DNA from: Flavobacteriaceae bacterium YJPT1-3
GTDB taxonomy: Bacteria > Bacteroidota > Bacteroidia > Flavobacteriales > Flavobacteriaceae
DNA length: 64,000 nt
Assembly: GCA_029866965.1 (NCBI GenBank)
Contig: CP123444.1
Location: 1,157,501 to 1,221,500 of the forward strand
Reading direction: 5' to 3'
The translations under genes were made by a program, and so were the position numbers. Each line of letters opens with the position of its first letter. The stretch's first letter is position 1. The notes under the pieces are model-generated. The model was not told the origin of the DNA, did not search any database, and was given only the letters and a program-made list of their open reading frames with translations. Below, piece by piece: positions 15,513-23,727 of the stretch.

Positions 15513-17213
15513 GTGAATCAAGCAAACCCTAACGAATTGTACGATGCCATTGTAGTAGGTACAGGTATCAGTGGAGGCTGGGCAGCGAAAGAGCTGTGTG
15601 AAGCCGGATTAAAAACATTAGTCTTAGAGCGAGGTCGCATGGTACGGCACATTGAAGATTATCCCACCATGAATATGGATCCCTGGGATTTCAAACTGCG
15701 TGGAACGAATACCGCAGAAGAGCGTAAAACGCAACCCAAGCAGGCGCGTACGGGTTATGTGACCGATCCTGCACACAAGCATTTCTTTGTCAATGATCTG
15801 GAGCATCCCTACAACGAAACCAAGCGGTTTGACTGGATTCGAGGGTATCATGTGGGAGGTCGTTCGTTAATGTGGGGCCGACAAAGCTATCGTTTGAGTG
15901 ATATCGATTTTGAGGCCAACAAAAAAGAAGGTGTCGCCATTGATTGGCCGGTGCGTTATAAAGACATTGCTCCCTGGTATGACAAAGTGGAAGAGTTTAT
16001 AGGTGTATCCGGAGAAAAACTGGGTTTGGACGTCTTACCGGATGGTCAATTCTTACCGCCTATGGACTTGAACTGTGTGGAAGATCATCTTAAAAAGAAC
16101 ATGGCTCAAAACTATAAGGACCGCGTATTGACCATCGGCCGAACCGCTCATATCACAGGGACAAAAACCTTTGATGGTCGTTCCAATTGTCAATACCGAA
16201 ACCGCTGTATGCGAGGCTGTCCGTTTGGAGGCTACTTCAGCAGTAATTCCTCTACACTTCCCGCAGCCGAAAAGACCGGGAACATGACCCTACGGCCATT
16301 CTCAACGGTCTCTGAAGTGGTGTATGACGAGCAAAGCGGAAAAGCCACCGGGGTCAAAGTCATCGATACCGAAACCATGGAAAAAATGGAATTCAAAGGG
16401 AAAGTCGTTTTCCTTTGCGCTTCGGCTGTAGCTTCAACTTCTATCTTGATGCAATCGAAGAGTGATCGATTCCCGAATGGTATGGGTAATGACAGTGGAG
16501 AATTGGGTCACAACATCATGGACCACCATTTTAAGGCAGGAGCCTACGCTACTTACGATGGCTTTGAAGATCAGTATTACAAGGGACGCCGAGCGAATGG
16601 TCTCTACATCCCCCGTTTTAGAAATATTGGAGGCGAGACTGATCAGCCCAACTTCAAACGCGGATACGGCTATCAGGGAGGTGCCAGTCGAGGTAATTGG
16701 CAGGAAACCGTCGCTGAATTAGGTTATGGTAAAGAATTAAAAGCCGCCATTCAAAAACCGGGAGGCTGGAGCATAGGTCTCATGGGCTTTGGAGAGTGTC
16801 TGCCATACCACGAAAATAAAATGACCCTAGATTACGACAAGTTAGACAAGTGGGGTCTACCCACAGTGACTTTTGACGCAGAATGGAAAGAGAACGAGTG
16901 GGAGATGCGTAAGGATATGGTCGCTCAAGCCAAGGAGATGCTGCAGAATGCAGGCTTTAAGAATATTTACCCCATGGATGATCCCGGAGCACCGGGATTG
17001 GGAATTCATGAAATGGGAACCGCCCGAATGGGAAATGACCCAAAAACCAGTGTGCTGAACAAAAACAATCAAGTACATGGCGTGCCCAACGTGTACGTCA
17101 CTGACGGTTCGTTCATGACCTCTGCAAGCTGTGTAAACCCATCACTAACCTATATGGCCTTTACAGCGCGTGCAGCAGCACATGCCGTAGACCAATTACA
17201 AAAAGAAGCCTAA
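15513..17213 (+). CDS. GMC family oxidoreductase (FAD-dependent sugar dehydrogenase)
   Basis: The preferred start is GTG 15513, giving 566 residues; the frame opens earlier at 15399, but a promoter element lies inside that extension and homologues begin a few residues before the FAD-binding strand YDAIVVGTGISGGWAAKEL. Further features are the cysteine cluster CQYRNRCMRGCPFGG (about residues 229-243), as in GMC enzymes carrying an Fe-S cluster, and the C-terminal NVYVTDGSFMTSASCVNPSLT with the catalytic His/Asn region. It is paired at 1 bp with a gluconate 2-dehydrogenase subunit 3-like gene. Such pairs oxidise sugars or glycosides, including at C3, passing electrons to the respiratory chain. 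Confidence 0.92.
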   Translation: MNQANPNELYDAIVVGTGISGGWAAKELCEAGLKTLVLERGRMVRHIEDYPTMNMDPWDFKLRGTNTAEERKTQPKQARTGYVTDPAHKHFFVNDLEHPYNETKRFDWIRGYHVGGRSLMWGRQSYRLSDIDFEANKKEGVAIDWPVRYKDIAPWYDKVEEFIGVSGEKLGLDVLPDGQFLPPMDLNCVEDHLKKNMAQNYKDRVLTIGRTAHITGTKTFDGRSNCQYRNRCMRGCPFGGYFSSNSSTLPAAEKTGNMTLRPFSTVSEVVYDEQSGKATGVKVIDTETMEKMEFKGKVVFLCASAVASTSILMQSKSDRFPNGMGNDSGELGHNIMDHHFKAGAYATYDGFEDQYYKGRRANGLYIPRFRNIGGETDQPNFKRGYGYQGGASRGNWQETVAELGYGKELKAAIQKPGGWSIGLMGFGECLPYHENKMTLDYDKLDKWGLPTVTFDAEWKENEWEMRKDMVAQAKEMLQNAGFKNIYPMDDPGAPGLGIHEMGTARMGNDPKTSVLNKNNQVHGVPNVYVTDGSFMTSASCVNPSLTYMAFTARAAAHAVDQLQKEA

Positions 17214-17214
17214 G

Positions 17215-17850
17215 ATGAATAGAAGAGAAGCATTACGAAATATTGGACTGGGTACTGGCTACGTGGTTGCAGCGCCTACCTTATTGAGCATTCTACAAAG
17301 CTGTAGCAATGAACCTACGTTCCAGCCGCAGTTTCTGACTCCGGGACAAGGATTTGCCTTGCAACAAATGACCGATCTTATTATCCCTTCTGATGATGAG
17401 GTGCCGGGTGCGAAAGAGGTCAATATCGCCGAGTTTATCGATAGCTTTTGGGCGCAGGTTCCTGATGAAGAAGACACTGCGCAACTAAAAGATGCCTGGG
17501 CTGGATTTGAAAGTAAGTTCAAAGAAGAGTTCAACAAAGAATTAACCAAAGGTACCGCTGAGGATTATACGATGATGCTCGACAAATACCTGAAAGCTTC
17601 ACCCGAAGATCGTGCGAAATATGCCGAACTTAGACAAAATTATTCGGATAGTGATGATCCTAACGTTACTATGGATCCGGATGCTGCAAGTTTTGAATTG
17701 CTGGGGAACATCAGAGGCATGACCATCTGGGGCTGGAAAACCAGTGAAGAGGTGGGAGAAAATGTATTGTGGTACGATCCGGTTCCCGGTCAGTATGTCG
17801 GTTGTCTACCCATCAGCGAAGCAGGAAACGGAAAAACCATGTCTTTATAA
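17215..17850 (+). CDS. Gluconate 2-dehydrogenase subunit 3 family protein
   Basis: A 211-residue protein with a twin-arginine-like signal (MNRREALRNIGLGTGYVVAA, followed by a Cys at LQSC) and the subunit 3 family core (LTPGQGFALQQMTDLIIPSDDEVPGA). Small subunits of this type are needed for export and maturation of the GMC catalytic subunit, which lacks its own signal. It starts one base after the GMC stop. The GMC subunit probably hitch-hikes through the Tat pathway with it, placing the oxidation in the periplasm. Confidence 0.9.
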   Translation: MNRREALRNIGLGTGYVVAAPTLLSILQSCSNEPTFQPQFLTPGQGFALQQMTDLIIPSDDEVPGAKEVNIAEFIDSFWAQVPDEEDTAQLKDAWAGFESKFKEEFNKELTKGTAEDYTMMLDKYLKASPEDRAKYAELRQNYSDSDDPNVTMDPDAASFELLGNIRGMTIWGWKTSEEVGENVLWYDPVPGQYVGCLPISEAGNGKTMSL

Positions 17851-17856
17851 CAGTTT

Positions 17857-18789
17857 ATGGAACGAAGAGATTTTATACAGAAAGGAGCCCTTGCAGGCTC
17901 TTTTCTTGCATTCGGTGGATTGGGAGCAAGTAGCTTTGCGTCTCCCAAATCCTGGCCTCAGAACAACTATTCTTACAACCTTCATTATGCTCCCCATATC
18001 GGGATGTTTAAACATCTCGCAGGAGAAGATGTATTAGATCAACTACGCTTTATGGCTGATGAAGGCTTCACCGCCTTTGAAGACAATGAAATGCGTAATC
18101 GCCCGGTGGAGCAGCAAGAAGCTATGGCACGAGTGATGCAGGAGCGCGGATTGACCATGGGGGTCTTCGTCGCCCACAAAATCTACTGGGTAGAGCCCAA
18201 TTTGGCCAGTGGAAAGCCGGCATGGAGGGAAGAGTTTTTAGCGGATATCAAATCGTCTATTGAGGTGGCCAAACGGGTCAACGCTAAATGGATGACTGTC
18301 GTTCCGGGCCATGTGGACAGGCGACTCAACATGGATTACCAGACTGCGAATGTGATCGAATCACTAAAACAGGCCAGTGCCCTTTTGGAAAAAGAAGGTT
18401 TGGTCATGGTGCTAGAGCCGCTGAACTTTTATAACCATCCCGGACTCTTTCTGACCGAGTCTCCGCAAGCCTATCAAATCTGTAAGGCGGTCGACAGTCC
18501 GAGTTGTAAAATCCTTTTCGACATTTATCATCAGCAGATACAGGAAGGAAATCTGCTTCCAAACATCGCGCAAAGTTGGGACGAAATCGCCTATTTTCAA
18601 ATTGGCGATAATCCAGGTCGCAACGAGCCTACCACTGGAGAGATCAACTACAAAAACATCTTCAAGTATATTCACGATCGTGGATATGATGGAATATTGG
18701 GGATGGAACACGGTAATTCCGTAGCCGGCAAAGAAGGGGAGCGTAAGGTCATTGAGGCTTATCGGCAGGTGGACGACTTCAAAGCATAA
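17857..18789 (+). CDS. Hydroxypyruvate isomerase family TIM barrel, Tat-exported
   Basis: A 310-residue protein with a twin-arginine signal (MERRDFIQKGALAGSFLAFGG) and a xylose-isomerase-like TIM barrel closest to the hydroxypyruvate isomerase group (VLEPLNFYNHPG, ILFDIYHQQIQEGN, YFQIGDNPGRNEP, GILGMEHGNS). It is the third gene of the plus-strand operon, 6 bp after subunit 3. With two further TIM-barrel isomerases on the other arm it suggests several steps of sugar isomerisation, some in the periplasm. A hairpin that serves the convergent azurin gene follows directly. Confidence 0.9.
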   Translation: MERRDFIQKGALAGSFLAFGGLGASSFASPKSWPQNNYSYNLHYAPHIGMFKHLAGEDVLDQLRFMADEGFTAFEDNEMRNRPVEQQEAMARVMQERGLTMGVFVAHKIYWVEPNLASGKPAWREEFLADIKSSIEVAKRVNAKWMTVVPGHVDRRLNMDYQTANVIESLKQASALLEKEGLVMVLEPLNFYNHPGLFLTESPQAYQICKAVDSPSCKILFDIYHQQIQEGNLLPNIAQSWDEIAYFQIGDNPGRNEPTTGEINYKNIFKYIHDRGYDGILGMEHGNSVAGKEGERKVIEAYRQVDDFKA

Positions 18790-18811
18790 AAAAAGCGCAC
18801 CTGGGTGCGCT
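18788..18811 (-). terminator. Intrinsic terminator of the azurin-like gene
   Basis: AGCGCACC (18794-18801) and GGTGCGCT (18804-18811) form a perfect 8-bp stem with a 2-nt gap. The A-run at 18788-18794 is a T-run on the minus strand, so it ends the transcript of the 18838-19347 gene. It overlaps the stop codon of the plus-strand isomerase. Confidence 0.8.
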
Positions 18812-18837
18812 CTGTATTGGGGTTATTCAGTTTTTCG

Positions 18838-19347
18838 CTAAACCACAATGAACTTGCCTTTCATCAAGGCGGAGTGGCCGGGAAAACTACAGATAAAATC
18901 ATACTCTCCGGGCGCTGTAGGCGCTTCAAAAGTGATGGTGTCGCTTTGACCACCGCCTAGCATTTTGGTATGCGCGAGCACATTATCAGTGCCCTCTGGG
19001 ATGTAAGCATTCTCATTGGCTGCGGCTGCGGCCTGGGCAAATACCGGGATCTCTGTCCCCTGAGTGAGCAATACCCAATTGTGTCCCATCACTTTAGCAT
19101 CTAACTTACCCACGTGCTTTAGGGTCAATTTGACCGTAGCACCGGCAGGGACCTTGATTTCTTCCAGATTGAAGCGCATCTGATCATTACCGGTGATCAG
19201 CACGGTAACCGTACCGTCGTCTTCTGCAGGTTCATCCGCTTTCTTCTTGATCTTTACTTCTTGTTTTTCTTCCTTCTTATCTTCTCCTCCACACTGCACC
19301 AAAAATAGACCAAGGGTGAAGAGAAAGGCAATACGTATTATTTTCAT
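18838..19347 (-). CDS. Azurin-like blue copper lipoprotein
   Basis: A 169-residue protein: lipoprotein signal (LFLVQC), a charged Lys/Glu/Asp linker (about residues 20-45) and a cupredoxin domain with the type 1 copper ligands visible: His in VMGHNWVLL, then Cys, His and Met in CSFPGHSALMKG. Azurins carry electrons in the periplasm. It is convergent with the GMC operon; an inference, not shown by sequence, is that it could accept electrons from that dehydrogenase. A -7-like TATCTTTA lies about 20 nt upstream of the ATG. Confidence 0.93.
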   Translation of the reverse strand: MKIIRIAFLFTLGLFLVQCGGEDKKEEKQEVKIKKKADEPAEDDGTVTVLITGNDQMRFNLEEIKVPAGATVKLTLKHVGKLDAKVMGHNWVLLTQGTEIPVFAQAAAAANENAYIPEGTDNVLAHTKMLGGGQSDTITFEAPTAPGEYDFICSFPGHSALMKGKFIVV

Positions 19348-19390
19348 GGATACTATTTATTAAGCTTTAAAGATAGGATATCAGCGCTGT

Positions 19391-20353
19391 TTATCCCAGT
19401 TGCTCTTTAAAAAATTCCAGAGCACGTTGCTCGTGATAGTAGGCTGTTTCTGGCTGATAAAAGCCTACGTGCCCTCCGTAGTTGGGTGTTTCCAGATAGA
19501 AGTTAGGGTTCGCTTTCGCGAAAGCGAATGGATAGCAACGCTCCTTCAAGAAGGAGTCGTTGAGAGCATTGATCATGAGGGCCGGGGTTTTTAGCTGGGG
19601 TAATACCGGATAGCAACTGGCGCGTTCATAATAATCAAGTGCGCTTTGAAAACCGTGCGCGGGTGCTGTGTAATACTCATCAAAATCCTGTAGGGATTTG
19701 ATTTTTTTAAGCGTGGAACCCGACATACGGTCTGGGAACTGCTGCATTTTTTCTTTGTATTTTTTGCGAAGCCGGCGTAAAAAGGTAAGTCGGTAGATCC
19801 AGTTTTCACGGTGATTCAATTGCTGTAGCGAGTGATAGAGATCGCAGGGAACGCCTACTCCTACCGCAGCTTTCACCGCGGGATGTGTTGGCGATTCTCC
19901 CAAGTATTTGAAAATGACGTTGCCGCCCAGGCTTATTCCGTAAAGCAGAATGGAGGTGTAGTTCAAGCTGTCAGCCAGATGGGCGACGACCTGCTGAAGA
20001 TCGCCGGTCTCTCCGCTGTGATAGCTTCGGTAATGGCGATTGACGGTGCCGCTACAGCCTCTGAAATTAACGCCAACCACGTCAATATGTTCCTTCAGCA
20101 GCAAGCGAGCCATCCCTTTCATGTAAGGCCGCTGAGCGTCGCCTTCAAGACCGTGGAGTAGAATCGCTACCGTATCGCCTCGGGAATTTGGAAGCGACCA
20201 GTCCAGATCCAAGAAATCGCCATCCTCCAGTTCGAGCCGTTCACGTGCATAAGGCATTCCCAGTATCCAGCGCAATTTAGCCGCATAGATGGTCGAAAAA
20301 TGCATATGACGCCAAATCCCTTCGGGCTGGTATGACGAAGCGATTAAAGGCAT
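19391..20353 (-). CDS. YheT family alpha/beta hydrolase
   Basis: A 320-residue serine hydrolase. Visible are the oxyanion motif LHGLEGD, the nucleophile elbow GISLGG, a late Asp in NALNDSFL and the catalytic His in GGHVGFY. The length and the N-terminal region (WRHMHFSTIYAAKLR) match the YheT/ABHD1-3 group, which hydrolyses short-chain esters. It ends one base from the next gene on the same strand (bestrophin, 20354). A palindrome copy at 19512-19525 encodes FAFAKA just before the catalytic His region. Confidence 0.9.
   Translation of the reverse strand: MPLIASSYQPEGIWRHMHFSTIYAAKLRWILGMPYARERLELEDGDFLDLDWSLPNSRGDTVAILLHGLEGDAQRPYMKGMARLLLKEHIDVVGVNFRGCSGTVNRHYRSYHSGETGDLQQVVAHLADSLNYTSILLYGISLGGNVIFKYLGESPTHPAVKAAVGVGVPCDLYHSLQQLNHRENWIYRLTFLRRLRKKYKEKMQQFPDRMSGSTLKKIKSLQDFDEYYTAPAHGFQSALDYYERASCYPVLPQLKTPALMINALNDSFLKERCYPFAFAKANPNFYLETPNYGGHVGFYQPETAYYHEQRALEFFKEQLG
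19512..19525. repeat. GCTTTCGCGAAAGC palindrome, perfect copy
   Basis: Exact word inside the YheT-type hydrolase gene; symmetry extends to 20 bp (19509-19528). Confidence 0.9.
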
Positions 20354-21370
20354 CTAATAAAGGATATTGTCTTTGGGTTTGATCGATTCAGGGAGATCAT
20401 CTTCATTAAGCATATCTCGCAGGTCGATCTCGATCGTGCGACAGAGTGCGGTCATGGGCACGTCATTGGCACGCCCTTCGAAAGGATCCTCACTGCTGTC
20501 TCCTACCATCTCCATGGTTGTGAATATCCAGGAGATCAACACTGAAAAAGGGATCTGGAGAAAGATGATCCACTCCATGCCCATGGCCATATACTCTTCC
20601 AGATGCTGCTCAAAGACATCGAGTAATCCAAAAGGAATGAGTAAAACGAAAATCCATACGAATACCTTAGAAAAGTAAGCATACTGCCGGGGAAATGGGG
20701 TGTTTTTAATACGTTCGCACATTCCTTGAAAATTATAAAATTCTTCAAGGCAGCTTTGCAGTTGGTCTTCCTGGAAACCATCGATCTGATTGAGACGACG
20801 TAGCTCTTTAAGATCAAGACCTTGGTTTTTGATCAATTGGGTAGCCGGATTTTCGCGCTTTTTTAAATCACTGAATTCCCGCATGGACACATAATTATAG
20901 GCTTCATTGCAGGAGATATTGCGCTCCCCGTGGCGGTCAAACATGCGTTCGACCATGGAATTCTCTTTGAGCGACCAGCTGCGCGGTTGCCGTAGTTGTA
21001 CCCGCAGCGCATTCATCCAGGCGATATGACGATGAATCAGACGGGTATGCGTGACCTTGTCTGCTTCAGGATCATCGCTTTGCACGAAGCTCAATACCTG
21101 CATGCTCCAGGTACGGCTGTAGTTGACAATGGCGCCCCAGATCTTGCGTCCTTCCCAAAAACGATCGTAGGCCTGACTGTTCTTAAAACCCACATAAAAA
21201 GCCACGGCAATACCGATGGTACTGAGCGGCTGCCAGGGAATATCGATAAAAGTCAACCCCAGAAAATGGTAGAGGCTAAAAATACTGAAGGCATAAAGAA
21301 CAAAGAAGAGCAGGTTTTTCCAGGCGTACTTGAGGATGAGACCCCAGCCAATATTGCGTTTGATATACAT
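20354..21370 (-). CDS. Bestrophin family ion channel
   Basis: A 338-residue membrane protein of the bestrophin-like (RFP-TM, UPF0187) family: two N-terminal hydrophobic segments, the AFYVGFKNSQAYDRFWEGRKIWG signature region, and two later segments around residues 225-275. Prokaryotic bestrophins are pentameric anion or cation channels of the inner membrane. It is probably co-transcribed with the YheT-like hydrolase directly downstream. Confidence 0.92.
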   Translation of the reverse strand: MYIKRNIGWGLILKYAWKNLLFFVLYAFSIFSLYHFLGLTFIDIPWQPLSTIGIAVAFYVGFKNSQAYDRFWEGRKIWGAIVNYSRTWSMQVLSFVQSDDPEADKVTHTRLIHRHIAWMNALRVQLRQPRSWSLKENSMVERMFDRHGERNISCNEAYNYVSMREFSDLKKRENPATQLIKNQGLDLKELRRLNQIDGFQEDQLQSCLEEFYNFQGMCERIKNTPFPRQYAYFSKVFVWIFVLLIPFGLLDVFEQHLEEYMAMGMEWIIFLQIPFSVLISWIFTTMEMVGDSSEDPFEGRANDVPMTALCRTIEIDLRDMLNEDDLPESIKPKDNILY

Positions 21371-21496
21371 GATGGAAGGTTATTGAATGCTAAAAATAAG
21401 ACCTGGAGGGGACAAGTCTACCATTAAGCAATGATTTTAAGTGTCCTGCCAGCATCCCAGAGTAGGCAAACGCCAATTGAATGTTAAAAATTTATA

Positions 21497-21522
21497 TTGG
21501 AACGACCGTTTCACTATGTTTG
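21497..21522 (+). promoter_or_regulatory. Promoter of the first tetR gene
   Basis: TTG at 21497-21499 and a perfect -7 element TATGTTTG at 21515-21522 are separated by 15 bp, slightly short of the usual spacing. The -7 ends 4 nt before the ATG at 21527, so the mRNA should be leaderless. The operator 21498-21513 fills the spacer. Confidence 0.5.
21498..21513. promoter_or_regulatory. Probable TetR operator, copy 1
   Basis: TGGAACG-AC-CGTTTCA is an inverted repeat with one mismatch, the same word as the perfect copy at 22125-22140. It lies between -33 and -7 of the tetR gene, implying autorepression. Confidence 0.6.
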
Positions 21523-21526
21523 TGTC

Positions 21527-22105
21527 ATGAGAACGGCAACATTTCAACGGGAAGATGCCCTAGAAGGCGCCCTTCAGCTATTTTGGAAGAAGGGCTATCA
21601 CGCGACCTCTATGCAAGATCTGGTGGAGGCAACTGGTCTCAATAGAAGTAGTCTCTACAATACGTTTGGCAGCAAAATTCAGCTGTATCAGGAAGCATTA
21701 AGTACCTACCAAAAACGAAGTGGTGATGTTTTTCAGCGCGCAGTAGCTCGTGCCACCAACCCTAAAGAAGCCTTGTTATTCGTTTTTGAAGGCTTTATGC
21801 CTGAAATCATGGAAGACCGGGACGGAAAAGGTTGTTTCTCTATGAACTGTAAGGCAGAGATGGCTAATGCTCATGAAGCGGTTCGACGTTTTTTAGAAAC
21901 CCATCAGGAGAGTGCATTGCAGTTTTTTGAAAATCTGGTGCAGGAAGGACAAGATCAAGGTGTTTTTAATAATGATCAAAGCGCAAAAACCTACGCGTAC
22001 TTCCTGTTTAGCTCCTTTCAGGGCTTGCGCATGATGGGAATCCTTACTAAAGATCGGGCAGCTTTACAAGGAATTATAGCCAGTACGGTGGCCAGCTTGA
22101 CTTAA
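21527..22105 (+). CDS. TetR/AcrR family transcriptional regulator
   Basis: A 192-residue repressor with an N-terminal helix-turn-helix (MQDLVEATGLNRSSLYNTFG, about residues 26-45) and a ligand-binding C-terminal part. ATG 21527 (MRTATFQRE) is chosen over an ATG at 21497 because the -7 element lies inside that longer reading. Matching inverted repeats before this gene and before the following SDR gene indicate that it represses both itself and the SDR. The ligand is unknown. Confidence 0.9.
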   Translation: MRTATFQREDALEGALQLFWKKGYHATSMQDLVEATGLNRSSLYNTFGSKIQLYQEALSTYQKRSGDVFQRAVARATNPKEALLFVFEGFMPEIMEDRDGKGCFSMNCKAEMANAHEAVRRFLETHQESALQFFENLVQEGQDQGVFNNDQSAKTYAYFLFSSFQGLRMMGILTKDRAALQGIIASTVASLT

Positions 22106-22124
22106 AAAAAAATTTAAACTAATA

Positions 22125-22140
22125 TGGAACGAACGTTCCA
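22125..22140. promoter_or_regulatory. Probable TetR operator, copy 2 (perfect)
   Basis: TGGAACG-AA-CGTTCCA is a perfect inverted repeat with 7-bp arms, 73 bp upstream of the SDR start and 20 bp after the tetR stop. It matches the operator in the tetR promoter. Confidence 0.65.
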
Positions 22141-22212
22141 ATACAATTGGAGGAATTGTATACTATTTTAATCGCTTTTCAATCCTCTATGAAAGGTAAA
22201 ACATGAGAAACT

Positions 22213-22965
22213 ATGAGTAAGAAATTTGAAGGAAAAACAGTTTTTATCACCGGAGGGACCAGTGGTATAGGAAAAGCCACTGCAAAAGAATTTGCTGAGC
22301 AGGGAGCCCGGGTCATCATCACCAGCAGAAAACAAGAGAATATTGATCAAACGGTGAGCGAATTAGGAGAACAAGTGAGTGGCTTTGTGAGCGATGCGGG
22401 TAAAACTTCCGATCTGTGGAAGTTGGAAAGCGAACTTAAAAAACATACCGATCATTTGGATGTGGTCTTTGTTAATGCGGGTTTCGGGAAATTCAATGCT
22501 CTGGCTGAAACCACTGAAGAGGAGTTTGATGCTCAATTCAATACCCTGGTAAAAGGAGGCTACTTTACGGTACAGCAGAGTCTGCCTTTGCTAAAAGACG
22601 GAAGTGCCATCGTTTTTAACACCAGCGTTGTTACCGATATGGCCATGCCCGGAGCCAGTGTCTACGGTGCTGCGAAAAGTGCTGTAAAGTACTTGAATAA
22701 AAGTTTCGCCAACGAGCTCAAAGATCGGAAGATCCGGGTCAATGCAGTAAGTCCGGGACCTATAGACACCAATTTCTTCAACGAAGCGGGTGTCCCGGAA
22801 GAGCAACAACAGCAAATGGCTGAGCAGATCCTTGCTCAAGTACCTTTGAATCGTTTTGGTACACCGTCTGAAATCGCAAAGACCGTGACCTTTTTGGCCA
22901 GTGAAGATGCTAGCTTCATCACCGGTCATGAAGTTCAAGTAGATGGAGGGATGGTTCAGGTCTGA
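22213..22965 (+). CDS. SDR family oxidoreductase
   Basis: A 250-residue short-chain dehydrogenase/reductase: NAD(P)-binding TGGTSGIGKA (residues 13-22), NAGFG, and catalytic Ser plus YGAAK (Tyr and Lys), then the SPGPIDTN segment and the C-terminal ITGHEVQVDGGMVQV. The substrate is not predictable. It lies 107 bp after the tetR gene with a perfect operator in between, so it is probably the main target of that repressor. A terminator follows. Confidence 0.95.
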   Translation: MSKKFEGKTVFITGGTSGIGKATAKEFAEQGARVIITSRKQENIDQTVSELGEQVSGFVSDAGKTSDLWKLESELKKHTDHLDVVFVNAGFGKFNALAETTEEEFDAQFNTLVKGGYFTVQQSLPLLKDGSAIVFNTSVVTDMAMPGASVYGAAKSAVKYLNKSFANELKDRKIRVNAVSPGPIDTNFFNEAGVPEEQQQQMAEQILAQVPLNRFGTPSEIAKTVTFLASEDASFITGHEVQVDGGMVQV

Positions 22966-22989
22966 TCTTTTTTATTTGATTCTGAATGA

Positions 22990-23039
22990 AGCCTTCATTT
23001 TCCGGCCTACCAGTAGCTGGAAAGTGGGGGCTTTTTTTT
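22990..23039 (+). terminator. Intrinsic terminator after the SDR gene
   Basis: AGCCTTCATTTTCC (22990-23003) pairs with GGAAAGTGGGGGCT (23019-23032), with G-U pairs, around a 15-nt loop, followed by an eight-base T-run. Confidence 0.75.
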
Positions 23040-23054
23040 GCGCAACGAAAATAG

Positions 23055-23085
23055 TTGTAAAATAAGATACCGAACGGTATCTTTA
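23055..23085 (+). promoter_or_regulatory. Promoter of the second tetR gene
   Basis: TTG (23055-23057), 20 bp, then TATCTTTA (23078-23085, one base from TAnnTTTG). Only 4 nt separate it from the ATG at 23090, so a leaderless mRNA is expected. The operator 23064-23083 overlaps the -7 element. Confidence 0.55.
23064..23083. promoter_or_regulatory. Probable TetR operator, copy 1 (perfect)
   Basis: AAGATACCG-AA-CGGTATCTT: a perfect inverted repeat with 9-bp arms overlapping the -7 element of the second tetR gene. The core GATACC-N4-GGTATC recurs at 23699-23714. Confidence 0.75.
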
Positions 23086-23089
23086 TAGC

Positions 23090-23680
23090 ATGAGACATCC
23101 GGAAATCACTAAGAAAACCATAGTCGATGCCAGTTCGGCCTTGTTCAATACCCAGGGCTATAAGGCAACGAGTTTACGGGATATCACTGAGGCTACAGGC
23201 TTGACCAAAGGAGCCATTTACCGGCATTTTGAAAGTAAGGAGGATCTGGAAAAACAGGCCTTGGCCAATTTAGGAGGTCTTGTTTTTACCACGCTCAATC
23301 GGGAAATCAAACAAGCCCCTACCTTCGAGACTAAATTCGAGGCGGTTTTTAATGTTTTTCAGGAATACATCACCAAACCCATCTGGCAGGGAGGCTGTCC
23401 TTTATTGAATGTGGCCATTGAGGCCGATGACGCCCATCCGGCCTTACGGAAGCAGGCGCAAGTCATGCTACACCGACTGCGCGCTGCGGTATGCACGCTG
23501 ATCGAGAATGGGATCAAACATCAACAGGTAAGACCTGATCTGGATATTGAGCAACACACCCATCTCATCATCGCCTCTTTGGAAGGTGCGATCATGATGA
23601 GCAAACTGGACGGGAATGACCAGGCCATACAGTCGATCTGTAATTATTTGCGTGAAGTGATCCGGCAAATGAAGCTTTAA
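23090..23680 (+). CDS. TetR/AcrR family transcriptional regulator
   Basis: A 196-residue regulator with helix-turn-helix LRDITEATGLTKGAIYRHFE (about residues 27-46) and a TetR_C-type domain (GGCPLLNVAIEADDAHPALR). Its own promoter and the region before the next gene share the operator core GATACC-N4-GGTATC. It therefore probably autoregulates and controls the following hydrolase-thioesterase pair. The inducer is unknown; the target enzymes hint at an acyl or ester compound. Confidence 0.93.
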   Translation: MRHPEITKKTIVDASSALFNTQGYKATSLRDITEATGLTKGAIYRHFESKEDLEKQALANLGGLVFTTLNREIKQAPTFETKFEAVFNVFQEYITKPIWQGGCPLLNVAIEADDAHPALRKQAQVMLHRLRAAVCTLIENGIKHQQVRPDLDIEQHTHLIIASLEGAIMMSKLDGNDQAIQSICNYLREVIRQMKL

Positions 23681-23697
23681 AAAAAAATTGAAGAATA

Positions 23698-23715
23698 AGA
23701 TACCGATAGGTATCA
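23698..23715. promoter_or_regulatory. Probable TetR operator, copy 2
   Basis: GATACC-GATA-GGTATC (23699-23714), 13 bp before the ATG of the hydrolase gene. It shares the core with the perfect site at 23064-23083. A TTG at 23688-23690 lies just upstream. Confidence 0.65.
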
Positions 23716-23727
23716 TAAAGTAATACT

